From Mesostigma viride (taxonomy: Eukaryota > Streptophyta > Mesostigmatophyceae > Mesostigmatales > Mesostigmataceae), in the NCBI GenBank assembly GCA_009746045.1, contig RPFO01000065.1:865711-929210 (forward strand): DNA of 63,500 nucleotides, given 5' to 3'. The position numbers and the translations under genes are program-made. Of this stretch, positions 1-15,863 are shown one piece after another; positions within the stretch are counted from its first letter, which is position 1, and the number at the start of each line of letters is the position of its first letter. Under the pieces are notes generated by a model. It saw nothing but the letters and a program-made list of their open reading frames with translations. It searched no databases and was not told the origin of the DNA.

Positions 1-17
1 GAGGGCCCTCTGCAGGG

Positions 18-266
18 TTGCGCCGCGCCCAGCCGGGCCGGCACGTCCTCAAGTGGGCCGGGCCCAGCCAGGTCACACGCCGCAAGGCCCGCACCTTCAA
101 AGAACAGCTAGTAGGGGACATGGCCCGGGGCCCAGGCCTCTCCGTGCTTTGGAAAAAGATGATGGACAAGGCCAAGTGGGCCCAGGTCATAGAGGACAAC
201 AACCCCCCTGCCGTGGGGAAGGAGCGTGTTTGCAAACGCGGCAGGCATGCTAGACAGGACCCCTAG
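18..266 (+). pseudogene. C-terminal remnant of a LINE-encoded protein
   Basis: This is an open frame of 82 residues ending in TAG at 264-266. Its core, with EQL..DM...[12 protein letters not shown], lines up with a remnant on the minus strand at 7912-8200 (EQL.ADM, then GLSFVWRKMQDK) and with a third at 34390-34555. Conservation between copies in the same position before the shared 3' end suggests the C terminus of a LINE ORF, possibly ORF2. No catalytic motif is present, so the protein family is not established. Confidence 0.45.
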
Positions 267-360
267 GGTCGTGCATGAGCACCATAAGAGTTGGACTGTT
301 TTGTCGATAGCTTGTCGATAGCTTGTAGATAGCTTAGACCGGTAGGATTGCGTGTACCCA

Positions 361-742
361 CCCATCCATCCATCCATCCATCCATCCATCCATCCATCCA
401 TCCATCCATCCATCCATCCATCCATCCATCCATCCATCCATCCATCCATCCATCCATCCATCCATCCATCCATCCATCCATCCATCCATCCATCCATCCA
501 TCCATCCATCCATCCATCCATCCATCCATCCATCCATCCATCCATCCATCCATCCATCCATCCATCCATCCATCCATCCATCCATCCATCCATCCATCCA
601 TCCATCCATCCATCCATCCATCCATCCATCCATCCATCCATCCATCCATCCATCCATCCATCCATCCATCCATCCATCCATCCATCCATCCATCCATCCA
701 TCCATCCATCCATCCATCCATCCATCCATCCATCCATCCATC
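361..742 (+). repeat. (CCAT)n microsatellite, about 95 units
   Basis: This is an uninterrupted tetranucleotide tract inside the LINE 3' UTR. It starts directly after the conserved flank ending GATTGCGTGTACC and ends before GGCGTTAATGCTCCGTG. The same slot holds three to four CCAT units at 16.97 kb and a CCCT array at 34.6-35.1 kb. Long open frames across it (MDGW or HPSI repeats) are artefacts of a stop-free repeat. Confidence 0.97.
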
Positions 743-750
743 GGCGTTAA

Positions 751-852
751 TGCTCCGTGACTCCCCAACGGGAGCACGAGTCTAATTAATTAATCGGGAT
801 CAATGCTCCGTGACTCCCCAACGGGAGCACGAGTTTTATTGATTAATTAATT
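751..852 (+). other. Two tandem LINE 3'-terminal hairpins with AATT tails
   Basis: The segment 756-778 folds as CGTG-(A)-CTCCC, loop CAAC, GGGAG-CACG, and is followed by a TAATTAATTAAT tail. A second copy of hairpin and tail follows at 809-831, only 53 bp on. This is either a terminal duplication or an extremely short second insertion. The same hairpin marks the 3' end of the elements at 17.7 and 32.1 kb. Confidence 0.75.
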
Positions 853-1503
853 GCATGGTGCCGGTAATAGTTTTCTAGCTAGATCTGGGTTCTCATTGTT
901 TTTCCCGCCATACATGCATGCGCTGTTGATAAATATGAATTACAGTGAAATTAAGTATAGTTTTGATTAAGCACACATGGGGCGATGTCAGACCCCAAAT
1001 TTCATCGATAAATGATATTTATAAAGATTCAAGAAAGTTTTACGCACACTCACCGGCCAGCTGCCAGCCCCGCTGGCAAGCTGCATGCAGTACTTACTTA
1101 CTCGCTTAGGTTATTTACTTACTCACCATATCTGATCAGAGCACGTGTCGAAATTTGCACTGTCGTCGTCTTGGTGCCTACATCCAAGCAGCTCCTACCA
1201 CAAACCACTCCTCCATAAGCCACCATTCTCAGCACAGAACTAGATACTTCACAATTGCTGCGGCTGAAGTAAAAGACTGGCTCTTCTATCATTTAAATCC
1301 AAGGGCTTTGACACAAAGTGGACTCCCACAAGCTCTCGACGCTGACAGCCCGGCCTGCACTGAGGACGACCTCACCCATCTCTCGGTGACCAGCAGAAGA
1401 GCCAGCAGCTCATGACACATGCCCCACAGGCTCCAAGCGACTGATGAAGTAACTGAAGGCTCCAAAGTTACCCTCCCGGTCCACATGGGATATTGGCGTT
1501 CCC
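853..1503. other. Non-coding; probable 3' flank of the PsbP-domain gene
   Basis: No coherent coding signal is seen. On the minus strand a TGTAA motif, the usual poly(A) signal of volvocine algae, lies at 940-944, about 560 bp beyond the PsbP-domain stop codon. It could end that transcript, but the distance is long, so this is only a candidate. Confidence 0.4.
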
Positions 1504-5221
<3,718 letters not shown>

Positions 5222-7118
5222 CTTGGATAAACTATTATGGGATACAGCGCAGAATGGCCTTCCAGCCTCGCATACACCTTACCAAAGTATGGTAAACGTA
5301 ATGTGTATAACGCCCACCGCAATAATAAAGCTAGGGCGGAAAAGAGTTCTCATCCTGACCCGACGTTTGGTCACGAACTTCAAATGAGAGCACAACCTCT
5401 GGAAGCTGTCGTTGACGTGTCCAGTCGATTACCTGCCATGCCACTGTCCGCGATCTGCGTTGGCGCGGGAATTGGGAAAACCAGCCATTTTCACTAGGCT
5501 TGTCCCTGGGCTGACTCCACAAACGTGGAAGTTGGGAATCCTGGTATGATCTGGCTGCTACGGCTAGCGGCTATCTAGGCCTTGCTAGTAGCGTTGCAGA
5601 TTTGCTGTTGCCCCGCAGGCAATCTGATAGGTGCGCGACATTTGAAAGGACAACTACAGCCAACGTGGTTCACACGTCGCACCCTGACAGGGCAGCGTCG
5701 ACATTTAACATGGAAAATCCCAGCCATCCGTTCCTAGACCGTACAACTAAAGAATCGCGCGCACACGTGGAACCTTTGCAGACCAGCAACCCGCTTGGGC
5801 AGCATCACTTGTTGGCAACCAATCATTGAAAAAGAACACGTTGACAGCCTTTGGGCCTGCTTCATGCTTGGCTACTGAATGCTTACCCCCAACTATTACC
5901 TAGTATTTTTACTACATAGCATTTTTACTAGGTAGCCACTAGCCAGTAGCCACAGGCCAATATTCGTATTTCCTAGCCAAGGCAGCGCTGAGTGGCACAA
6001 TACGACGCCGAATTTGGTGGCGATAATAACGCGGGGATGACTGGCGCGGGGATGACCTAAAGCCAGCGCGTCGGACGTTGGGCCTGGGCAGAGTAATGGT
6101 GAATTCGCAGCGTGCCGCGTGGCATACGACTTCCCACACGCATAACGCGGACGTTCGGAACTATGGTGGTCACGACGTCCTGGTAACAATAATGGCTTCT
6201 GCGGAAACACAAATGTTATATGCGCAGTCTCATTCGATTGCAGGAAATCCGATTTCTAGCGCTTATAAGCTTACTGGTGCGGAGAACGGACGTAGCACGT
6301 CGTGCCAACGTCAGCATCCCTGGTTTAGGGGAGAAAGATGTGGAAAATTCAACCCCGTCAGGCATGGTCTATCCTGCCACGTCACCGGCAGCGCTCCCGT
6401 TGCTCTTAAATTTGCTGCTTCATGCAACGCCTCGGCGGGCAAAAAATTGGCCAGACAAGACTCAGGTACCTGAGGTATTTGGGAGGATGTAGCGCATGGT
6501 CTTTTTTTCAGGCGACGCTTTAGTTTCAGCAGTGCGGGCAGTTCCGGTTATTCGGCCGTCTAAATTTTGCGCTACCCTCTCACCATGAGAATTATTTGCA
6601 TGTGATTTCATCGCGCTGCAGCCGACAAGAAGTTTTTTTGAAAATCAAATTTACCGACTTGTGGCTTGTAAGGTATAATGGGGATCCAGATGGCCGATAC
6701 CGGTGTTTCCAAATATACCGGGCATGAGTGCGGAGAAAATCTAAAGAAAAGCCTCTTTTGACTATGACCTTGAAGCTTTTGTTGCGCAGCTATGCCGGAG
6801 CACTTCATCAGATTTCTAGAACGCTGCAATATGCGCTCTCACGTGCATTCTTCCTTCTCACAATCGCCCCCGCGGCGCTAGATCGTTTGGGTTTACGCTA
6901 GTGCTTACAGGGAATTTCAGACGCACTGGCACTGCTCTCCGGGAAAGAGCTTTTCCGCAGTTGGGCTATACTTTGGGATACACTCGGATCAGCAGATCCA
7001 GCTGGCCGCGAATAGTCTGCCAGAGGTCCTGCGTTTGAATCCTAGTAGTGTGCTAATTTCAACTGTGGACTTGCCCCCCTTCCAAGCTGTTCCCTCATTT
7101 ACCTGTCACACGCTTCCT
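5222..7118. other. Intergenic region between divergent host genes
   Basis: This 1.9-kb stretch separates the start codons of the PsbP-domain gene (minus) and the uridine phosphorylase gene (plus), so both promoters should lie here. Base composition is close to even, and no ORF shows family resemblance. No repeat or RNA gene is recognised. Confidence 0.5.
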
Positions 7119-10100
7119 ATGATTTCTCACTCAGGTTTGGGAACCGCCGCTGCGAAAATAAAAAGCCTGGAGGTCGAGAAGCGCGCCTACCATAACGCAA
7201 ACTTCCCTGTTGATGATGTCGGAAGAACGTATCACGTTGGCTGCAAGAAAGGAGAGGGTAAGCATATTCAACATCTCACGTTGTGCAATGTGCTCCTCTG
7301 TGTATGCAGTCCTTCTTTTGTTAGTACATTTTACACGATATGCTTGTTGTAGTGCACCCCCACGCTTCCCTGCTGCAAACAATTGATCTTTGGTTTTACG
7401 ACAATTTGCTGACCACGGCGGTTGCCTGAGGAGCAGATTGATTGAACCTGTAGTTTGACTTCCAGGCGGTGCGAGAGGCTGCGACGTCCATGCCCCTTTA
7501 TTGTTTTGAATCCATAAGCGGAAATACCTATAGTGATTCACGCCTTATGTTCGGCTCGACGCCGGATCTGGGCCATCCGAACTGAAGGCGTGAACCGAAC
7601 TTAAGCCGACGACTTGAGTTAGCTGTCGACCCCCGGGGCAATTTGCAGACTTCCATACGCCAACAACAGCCTCCATCACGGGTTATCCCGCGGCATCACC
7701 TACCCCGGCAAAAGTCGCCTTTTCTGCCATTTTTCTCCTCGTATACATGTGAATTGAGAAAAATTAAGTAACTAGCTCATGCAGTCCCATTGGGGAGCCC
7801 CAGAGGATTTATTTATTGAACCCTTACGTTGATGGTGGAGGCAAGCTGTAATCTAGCAGGGCTGTCCACTTCTCCAACTAACTGTATCTAACGTAAGAAA
7901 TCCATTCTCCTCTAGGAGGCAGGGCCCTGAACTACTTGGTTGCGGCCATGTAGGGTGACAAGATAACGGCAGGCTCGAGCTACCATGGTCAGGATTCTCC
8001 CGATTTCTGGCCTGCGCTGGTTGTCTCCTTGATGTAGGGTGATGCGTGCGTTCCCCAACGGGGGGCGGGGCGTGTGGGTTAGTACAATGTGTTGCCATTC
8101 CACCTTGTCCTGCATCTTCCTCCAAACAAAGGAGAGGCCAATGTATCCCATGCATGTCTGCGTCTAGCTGCTCCCAAATGGTGTGAGGGCCCTGCCATCA
8201 CTGGGCGTTCTTCGGGCCTCCCCAGATGAGGAGGAGACTGCCCGGCTGAGCAGGCCGCAGCCCCACGTACTGGGGCCACAGGGCATGTCTACCTGGTTAG
8301 TCGGTGCGAGGTGCCCTGCATTTGGATGACCCATGGATAGTTGGCCGCTGCGTTGGCCTCTAAGCGGGGAACCGGATGGCTGTACCCTAACAGGAAATAC
8401 ACGGGTACGCAGGCAAACCTGGAGGGAGCGCCACTTGAGAGTAAACCCCCCTTATATATGGCCGGAGTTGCTGGCAGTCAGGCGGTTCGCATGACCAATC
8501 TTGGACGCTTTTACACTAGGTCAGCGCACTCAGGGCTATGCTGCGGTAGAACTTGGGCGACAATGCTCAAGTTGAGCATGACCTCTTGTGGCCCCTGCTT
8601 GCAGAGCAACTTCGGCGTGTTATGTGGCACTTGGGCGCGGAATTCACTCACTACTTCAAATTCGCACAAAGTTCGATTTTCGCTAGTACAGCCAAGAAGT
8701 AAAGGCTCGGGTCGCCACCGACAATGGCACCTGAAATTAAGGCGTGAAGCGCTCGTAAGAAGAGCGAACTTAAGCCGTGAGTGGCTGTAGTCCAACAATT
8801 CGTAGCCCTTGACTCTCCCAATCGGGTCACGTGATGGAATGATTCCATCAACGCTGATCAATACTGTTAACCCCGGTCCTACTTTTCCTCTGAGCATGCC
8901 AGTTGAGTTACATCAGCTGCTCAACCCATGTCCCAACTTCTTAGTTATAAAGAGGCTGTTGCAAGGACAGGCAGGCACAACGGCAGGCAACGTTTCATAT
9001 GTGGCATCCGTGCCAACGTGGTCGCGGCAGCGGTCGCCCGGCACAGTTGCCTGCCGAAAGAACGCGGAATCGATCATCGGAAGGTAACGATCTCGGCCGC
9101 AGCATAGACACCACTGGTTCCATCGCAGCACCGGCAGGGCCTGGGGGGTGCACATGCGGCGTACAGGATACGGGCAACCGTGGTGCAAGGGCTGGTTTAC
9201 CGGGGCTCAAGGGCTGAGGGGCTCAAGGGCTGGCTGACCTGGTCAAGCAGACCCTGCAGTATAGGCGACGAGGTCCCCTACTAATTTGCAGCCTAGCGTG
9301 TACTGGCACACAAAACCATGCTATCTGCCATCAGCACCAGAGAGCTATTCTCTGGGTCCGCCTAAATGAATGTTTAGCCAGCAGTCTTTGTGGTATGACA
9401 TATCTATGGTTAGCGCAGTCAACCTGGTTGCTGCTGAACCTGCTGGAGCAGCTGCTGGTTGCGGAGCTACTTAAAGAAGGAGGTGCGAAGCCTACCGTTG
9501 ACCCCTAATACACAACAAGGAGGCAAGGCTCATGAAAGGGACTGGGAGCATAGTATTGCACTTGCTGCTGATGTGCCTTACACAGTGCATCTCTTTGTCT
9601 TCCTGTGCACCACTACCACCTGTATTTCCATCCCCTTGTTTGTCCGGCTTCTCCCCCCTCCCTCACCCACACCCACCCATGCGCACGCGCGCACGCACGC
9701 AAGCCCACCACCACCACCACCACCACCACCACCACCACCACCACCACCACCACCACCACCACCACCACCACCACCACCACCACCACCACCACCACCACCA
9801 CCACCACCACCACCACCACCACCACCCACCACCACCACCAGTGTCTAACCGCATCCTGTCGGTGGGTGACTCCACGCGCGCCAAGCTGATTGCGTCCATG
9901 CTGGAGCCGATGCCCGCGTTTGAGGACATCTGCGTCTTTCAGAGCTCGCGCGGATTCAACACGTACACGGGGCTGTATGAGGGGGTGAGGGACAGGATTG
10001 TATCGATGAGGATGTGTAGGGAGGGGTATTTACGAGTTTGAGGGAGTGAGTCGGGCCAGCGCGTACCTGGGGTGTTACGAGATGGCGGGTGGCTAGGCGT

Positions 10101-13100
10101 CTACCAGGGGTTGAATGCACGGGGATGTACAGGGGGTCAGTGAACAGGATTAAGGGGGGGGGGGGGGGGGGACACGGGGATATGAGAACACAGGAAGGAG
10201 TAAACCAGGCAGGTGAGTGTGGTGGGCTGAACACAGCGGCGAGTAAGGCAACAAGCAATCGGGGATGTGCGAGCGGATGAGTATGTGGTGCTGTGTCAGG
10301 GTGTATGTGTATGGCTCCAGGGATGCCACGCCGTGTATGCATGTCTCAGTCGTGTTGTGGCCTGCACTTCTGTGATGATGGAGGGCGGGCGAGGTCAACG
10401 GTATCATTATGCGGGTGGAATGGTCGGCACCCTTGTGCCGTGCTTCCACCGTCACTTCCCTCACCGCGTCATTGTATGTGTCATGGACTTGCCCAGTGGG
10501 TCGTGAGGACGCAAATACTAGTACTGTATGTGCCTCCAAAGGCCTGCCCAAATGTGCAGGAAGCCTATTTGTGTGGGGGTGCAAAGGCACGGATGCTCGT
10601 CTACTCAAGATGTAAGCTCTTGCGGCCGGACGCTTGGCTTGGCGTACCTTTTGCGTTGGGTCACCCTCGTCACGTTGTCAAACCCTCTGCTGTCCCCAGA
10701 CGTAAACGCTAAGCGGTTGACACCGTCCTCATTTCTTTTGTGTCCTTGGTGTGTTGTATGATTTGCTGCACACATGGATAACACCCCTACCGCGCAGGTT
10801 GTCATCAGCATCATCAGTACTGGAATGGTGCGTTCTGACAATGACCCCTCAAAGCGTATGATCAGCTATTAGGGATGGAACCGCCTCTGACATCTGTGGC
10901 TTTCTGCGATGTTTTTCAACATTACGTATTTTAGGGCACTCCCCACAAGTCCTTGCTGGCTTGAATCCAGCCATCACGGTATCACCTGACCTCACCTTCC
11001 TCAGCGGCTCAGGTATGTGGCATGTTAACAACTCAGTTGAAAAACACGGTCCCCGTACACCATTTAAAGTTGCCCCCATCCGTGCGTCTGCCGCGCACAT
11101 TGACACATTACTTAAGCATGGTGTCTGCGATGGCATCTGTAATGTTATAGTCTCCACGGCATTACCTTGACAGGTTGCCATAGCAGGTACCGCGTTGCAT
11201 ACCAGGTACCGCGTTGCATACCAGGTACCGCGTTGCATACCAGGTACCTCGTTGCATACCAGGTACCTCGTTGCATACCAGGTACCTCGTTGCATACCAG
11301 GTACCTCGTGCATACCAGGTACCCAGTGCAACGGTAACTCGAGTCTGTGGCGTGTCCACGCTGTCGCCCATTCGCAAGATTGCCTGTCTACCTCCTACCT
11401 TGCATTCCGCCATACTTTACTAGGGGTTGCCTTTTGTGAAGCTGTCAACACTACGTTGATATCATGGGAAATCATGCTCGCGGGGTTTTACGCATCTTGG
11501 ATGTTGCACACGGGTTCCTTATGTCGACAATGGCAGCATTGAGACTGGTTGCATCCTTAGAGCTTCCGTCCAAAATCCAAGCGTTGATGGCAAGCGTTGA
11601 AGATGGTGCAGTCCACTGCCACGTGTCAATGGCATGCCCAACCAACGCACAGGGCATCGCGATGATGGACTTTTTGGTGCGCGAGTCGCGGGCGGTCGTG
11701 GACGGGCCCATGGCGTTCATAAGGTATAGCAATGCTGGCGTTTCGGCAGGCACCTTGTATAGTAATGCTGGCATTTCGGCAGGCAATTCGTGGCTCCTGC
11801 TCCTGTTTCCTTGCTGCCACATGCTGCATCGATGTGTGCTCGCGTAGGCACGTGGGGTTGTTTGGACATCTGGCCAGTCCATCGTTGAGCAGATGTTTGT
11901 AGTAGCCAAGATGAACCAAGGGGGATTGGCAAAAAAAAGGTTGGAGTGGGGCTCCTACATTATCTCTGCACATGGATGGACCCGTCACAGACCATGTCTA
12001 CATAGCGTTCCTTTGCTGCACCGACCTCATTATTGGCACCCACCACCGCCCGTGCCACGCAAGCATCCAGTACCGCAACCATCGGACAGCATGATTACCA
12101 CAGTGTCTCACCTTCCCGCATATATTTTGACTCGCTTCGCACATCACATCACTCCATGGTGCCACTGCCCTACCATCCTACCCACTCCCATCCCACCACC
12201 ACCCTGCCCGGTACCATCCCACCATGGCTTGCCTCGCCCCAGGCTGGGCACGTGCGGCATCCTGCAGCCTGTCGCCGCGCTCGGTGGCTTCGTGGTGGCC
12301 AGCAAGGGCTCGGTCGTCATCCGGCGGGAACCCGACTACTTCGAGCACGTTGCGGCCGCCAGCGGCAAGGGGAGCAAGGGGAGTGACGAGGGCAAGAATG
12401 GCAACGGCGTCAACGGGTCGCCGCTCATTGCAGGGATGACGCCGCCCGCTCCGCGCGAGGCGCCGTACCGCATCTCGCGACCTGTGCCTGCCGACGCAGC
12501 GTTGTCCGCGCTGGTAGGCAGAGGCGAGCACTATTCTGAAAACAAAGATTGGATGGGTGCCCATGGTGGAGACGTGGCGGGGTCCAACAATATAGACAAC
12601 GAGCGGAATAGGATCATAGACAACAGGTTTAGCAACACGGACAGCAAGAGACCCGAGGGCACAGGCCGCAAGGGGTCCAGCAACACGCAAAACAGGGGCC
12701 CACACGCATAGACACCGAGGGGTCCAGCAGCATGGGAGGGCTTTGGGAATGGACATGAAAGACAATGGCATGGTGCTTTCTTTTATCAAGTCTTTTCAAG
12801 TTTGTGGGATCCCTGCCACTTGCACTTGAAGGTTGTGCGATATGCCATGGCCGTTGGCTGCCAAGGACCGGGACCAGTGATTGGTTCTTCTTTGCAGGGT
12901 AATGCATGTGATATTAATGCTGTGTGATGCTGCCCCTGCTTGTTGCCTGCCTCCACCTCTCCCTCCACCTGTTCCTCCACACTCTTCTCCACCACTTCCT
13001 CCACGTGTTCGTCCATCTCTTGTGTATTCTTTGAGCTAGCCCGTGCCAGCTCACTTACCTATCTGCCTCTCCAATCTGGGTGTGTCCCTGTATCGCTGTG

Positions 13101-15863
13101 CAACAAGAACCTTTTCTCTCCCTTGCGTTTGGAGTCATCCGTTCCCTTCACCTGTATTGTTGCCATACATAGTACTGCCACACATAGTACTGATCGGGTG
13201 CTGCTGGCCCCTGGCACGCAGGTGTATGAGCGCCTGATGGAGGTGACCGGCGCGGTGCCTGGGGACGGGCAGGTGGTGGAAGCCATGAACGCGACCGCCG
13301 ACTCCTTCTACAGCTCACAAGGTAAGAACCCCCCTTGGGCGCTTCGAAACTGCGGCCGCTTGCAAGCCACGTGCTCTTCATGTGTCCGTTATGATTCAAT
13401 CACGTGTTTTTCATGTGTCCGTTATGATGCAATCATGTGCTCTTCATGTATCTGTTATGATGCGATCACGTGCTTTTCATGTATCCATTATGACTGGCAT
13501 ACGCTATGACGCCCATGGACCCTCGTGGGGACCATGCTATGCAATGCACCGAGTAGACTTATCATGTTGTTAATGCTACCGTTCGCATGCATGGTGATGC
13601 TCACCAATCTCATGGTCGATAGTACCGGCATAATCGGGTTGCCATCTTGAGGGAGCCATGACGGCCATGTGTTGCCGTAGTCATATAGTAGTAGATGTTC
13701 TTGATACGATTGTGGGGGGCACTGTGCCGCAGCTTGTTGCCAAAGTCACAGGCAGGGTGCCGGGCATTGGCATCGCAGCTGGTTGCTCAACCTGCAAGTG
13801 TTGGAAGAGACAACGTGTGATGGCAGTGTATCAATTGTGGGAACGGTTTTGGGGGATTGTTGCACGGGCATGCAAAGGCTGGTCCCACAATAACCTGTGC
13901 TTGTCACGAGGTCATGTCATCACACCCGCATGGGGACGCAGCCGCACGTTCGGGTTGTGTTGGGCAGACGGGGCCACGTGGAAACATGCAACAGGATGGT
14001 CACGGCTAGCGATAGAAGGCAACCTATCGATCTTGGAAGCTTCATGCTACTGTGGCAAATGTGTATTGCCAGGGCCACCCTGGGGATACTGTAGCGTGAG
14101 AGTCACACAGTACACAGGCTGCCGTGAGCGTTGGCATCGCGGTCACCCTGGAGCTGCACGCCAGGCACAGCGAGGATGCGTGCTTCCACGTGAGCGCGTG
14201 TCGCCTGGGCTAAGGCCAGAGCAAGCAATTGCAGCGTGAATAATTGGATTTTACTGATTCCTCTTCCTTGTCTTTCCTCGTCATGTTTTCTTGCAGTGCC
14301 TTTTCTTAATCTACGAGCAAGTCCATCATAGGCTTTGAGGTGCCTTTGCTTCACCTGCAAGCAAGCTCATAACAGACTTATGTGCCGGCTACTCTGGTGG
14401 CCCCGCTCTTTCCTTTTTTGTCCCTGTCACCTCCTTGTGTGCGCCCAGGCCGCATCACCGACGACTTTGACGACCACAACCGGGCTCTGCTGCGGGAGCT
14501 GGTGACGGAGCACCCGCAGATCCTCAGCCTGGAGATGGAGACGTTCCACCTGTGAGCGAGACAACTGATCATAACAGCAAAGATAATAATAGTCATGATT
14601 AATATTATGTCATGGTAGGCCCCGCTGGCTTTGTCTGTGACCTTCCACCTGTAAGCAAATTTGTGCTTGCCGCCAACACCATGGGCTTTGCCTGTAAGAT
14701 GGAGACGTTTAACATTAAACGACCATTTGCTTGTTGCCACCCCTTTTCGCCTTGGCCTTGTTTGTGGGGGCTTCACCGAAAGAACTAGGAGTTATTAATA
14801 GTGTGAACTCTGGGACATGGGGGGTTAGCATTAACACATGGCCATGGGACCCCGACTAGCCAGTGTTAACGGGTACCTGTATCTATTGGTGCCAGTAACT
14901 GCATCGATGGCAGAGCGAACCATGAATGCGTAGAAGATGCTGTCAACGCCAAGAATACATTTTAGCTGCGAGTGTAGGACTAGAGGCATATGCTATGCGG
15001 CGTTTGCTTCTTCCTGCCGTAGCAGCTCATTTCCTGGTTTTCATTGAAGCACATAATTACGAGGCATCTGGACCTCAGCGGCAGGATGAATCCCTTGGAG
15101 CACCCTGTGTGCAAGCCATGGTTGTGTCCAACATTCACCATCACTGCATGCACCCTCATCCTTGAAAAATGGCAGGCACGATGCTGCGCATGCATCCATA
15201 CTGCCTACCTGCTCTGCGCTTGATTGGTTGCTTGCCCCTGTGGCCCCTTGACGGTGGCCACCCTGTACTTTTGTCTGCTGCCTCTGCTCCCGTGCCCCCG
15301 TACCACACGTTTTGTGTCGCCCCTCCTCCCCCCGGTGCAGCCTGGACCTGGCGCGCTGCAGCCGGCCCGACCGCAAGATTTATGCGACCGCGGTAGCTAT
15401 CGGCTTGGCCCAGAGACAGGTGTGTACGGCTCACACACCGCATCGTATTATGCTGGCACCGCGTGGGATCAGCACTGTGCATCTGTGACCCATTCTCGCA
15501 TGAAGCTGGCTGTGCCTTGTGGCTAACTTGTGTCGTAACTTGGGGGTCACGCGCTACCCGTGCGTTGGTTCTTGTAGGTATGGCGCTGGCAGCATGCACT
15601 TGCGTGTTGCAGGCTCGATTTAAAGCTGGTCCCTTGTGTTGCCCGTGGCACTAGCATCTGCTTCATGCAACAAATGCCTATTGCTTCCTGCAACCAATGC
15701 CTGATCGCTTCATGCAGCGAATGCCTATGTATGTGTGCCCATGATGATGGCCCCCACCCGTGACCCGCAGTCCAATGAGTTCTGTACCCCGGAGCTGATC
15801 CGCCAGCGCGAGCTGCAAGGGGGCCAGGCCGTGCTGGAGGCGCTTGCCCGCGCCCAACTCTGA
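7119..15863 (+). CDS. Uridine phosphorylase, 9 exons
   Basis: The enzyme cleaves uridine with phosphate to uracil and ribose-1-phosphate (pyrimidine salvage). Exons: 7119-7257, 9842-9984, 10798-10827, 11653-11723, 12243-12513, 13222-13321, 14449-14551, 15341-15419 and 15771-15863. All junctions are GT-AG and the phases match, giving about 342 aa. Diagnostic segments in order are FPVDDVGRTYHVGCKKGE, NRILSVGDSTRAKLIASML, SSRGFNTYTGLYEG, ISIISTGMGIAMMDFLVRES, AVVDGPMAFIRLGTCG, YRISRPVPADAALSAL, ADSFYSSQGRITDDFD, SLEMETFHLLDLA, IYATAVAIGLAQRQSNEFC and a C-terminal GGQAVLEALA. They match the nucleoside-phosphorylase fold, including the phosphate/ribose-binding G-D and EMET motifs. ATG 7119 is the first in-frame ATG of exon 1. 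An additional 5' exon is possible. Introns hold a LINE relic, a CCA tract and minisatellites. Confidence 0.92.
7780..8330 (-). pseudogene. Degraded LINE 3' end in intron 1 of the phosphorylase gene
   Basis: On the minus strand a broken frame gives TIWEQLDADMHG, then after a frameshift GLSFVWRKMQDKVEW and a stop at 7912. It is followed by a 3' UTR and a decayed hairpin (CTCCC-CAAT-GGGA) near 7783-7800. It matches the coding remnant at 18-266. The CCAT tract is absent here. It is a transposon relic and does not interrupt coding sequence. Confidence 0.5.
9708..9841 (+). repeat. (CCA)n microsatellite abutting a splice acceptor
   Basis: About 44 CCA triplets end in CCACCAG, and the final AG is the acceptor of phosphorylase exon 2 (starting 9842). 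No ordinary pyrimidine-rich tract lies between the repeat and the exon. The His, Pro and Thr homopolymer frames here, and the Gly, Val and Trp frames opposite, are repeat artefacts. Confidence 0.95.
10154..10171 (+). repeat. G18 homopolymer in phosphorylase intron 2
   Basis: A run of 18 guanines lies in the intron between exons 2 and 3. It has no coding consequence, but it is a likely place for length error or length polymorphism. Confidence 0.9.
11183..11325 (+). repeat. 19-bp minisatellite in phosphorylase intron 3
   Basis: About seven and a half copies of a 19-bp unit, GCATACCAGGTACCnCGTT, lie in tandem. Units carry either GCG or CTC at the variable point, and those two types sit in separate blocks, which suggests separate expansions. 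One unit near 11310 is shortened by one base. Confidence 0.9.
13365..13495 (+). repeat. 33-bp minisatellite in phosphorylase intron 6
   Basis: Four imperfect copies of a unit around TTCATGTnTCCGTTATGATnCAATCACGTG lie just after the exon 6 donor. They differ by several substitutions each, so the array is older than the 19-bp array in intron 3. Confidence 0.8.

Larger units (their letters stand above)
1..852 (+). mobile_element. 3' end of a LINE-like element (family C, copy 1)
   Basis: The order is: a C-terminal coding remnant (1-266), a short 3' UTR, a long CCAT tract, then a hairpin and an AATT-rich tail. The same order occurs at 34384-35200, and its 3' part recurs on the minus strand at 16905-17003. 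The coding remnant also aligns with one at 7.8-8.3 kb. An untranslated end with a hairpin and a simple-repeat tail is typical of LINE 3' ends. The 5' part lies outside the window, so no target-site duplication can be tested here. Confidence 0.65.

Noticed and set aside
108-785. MDGW and HPSI repeat proteins across the CCAT tract
   Set aside because: A tetranucleotide repeat without stops is open in all frames. The flanking conserved LINE sequence explains the tract.
9459-10041. Poly-His, poly-Pro, poly-Trp and poly-Gly ORFs
   Set aside because: They are shadows of the CCA tract. Only the segment from 9842 is a real exon.
11183-11325. CRISPR-like array
   Set aside because: The 19-bp units are directly tandem, with no unique spacers, and lie in a nuclear intron. 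No CRISPR array is seen anywhere in the window.
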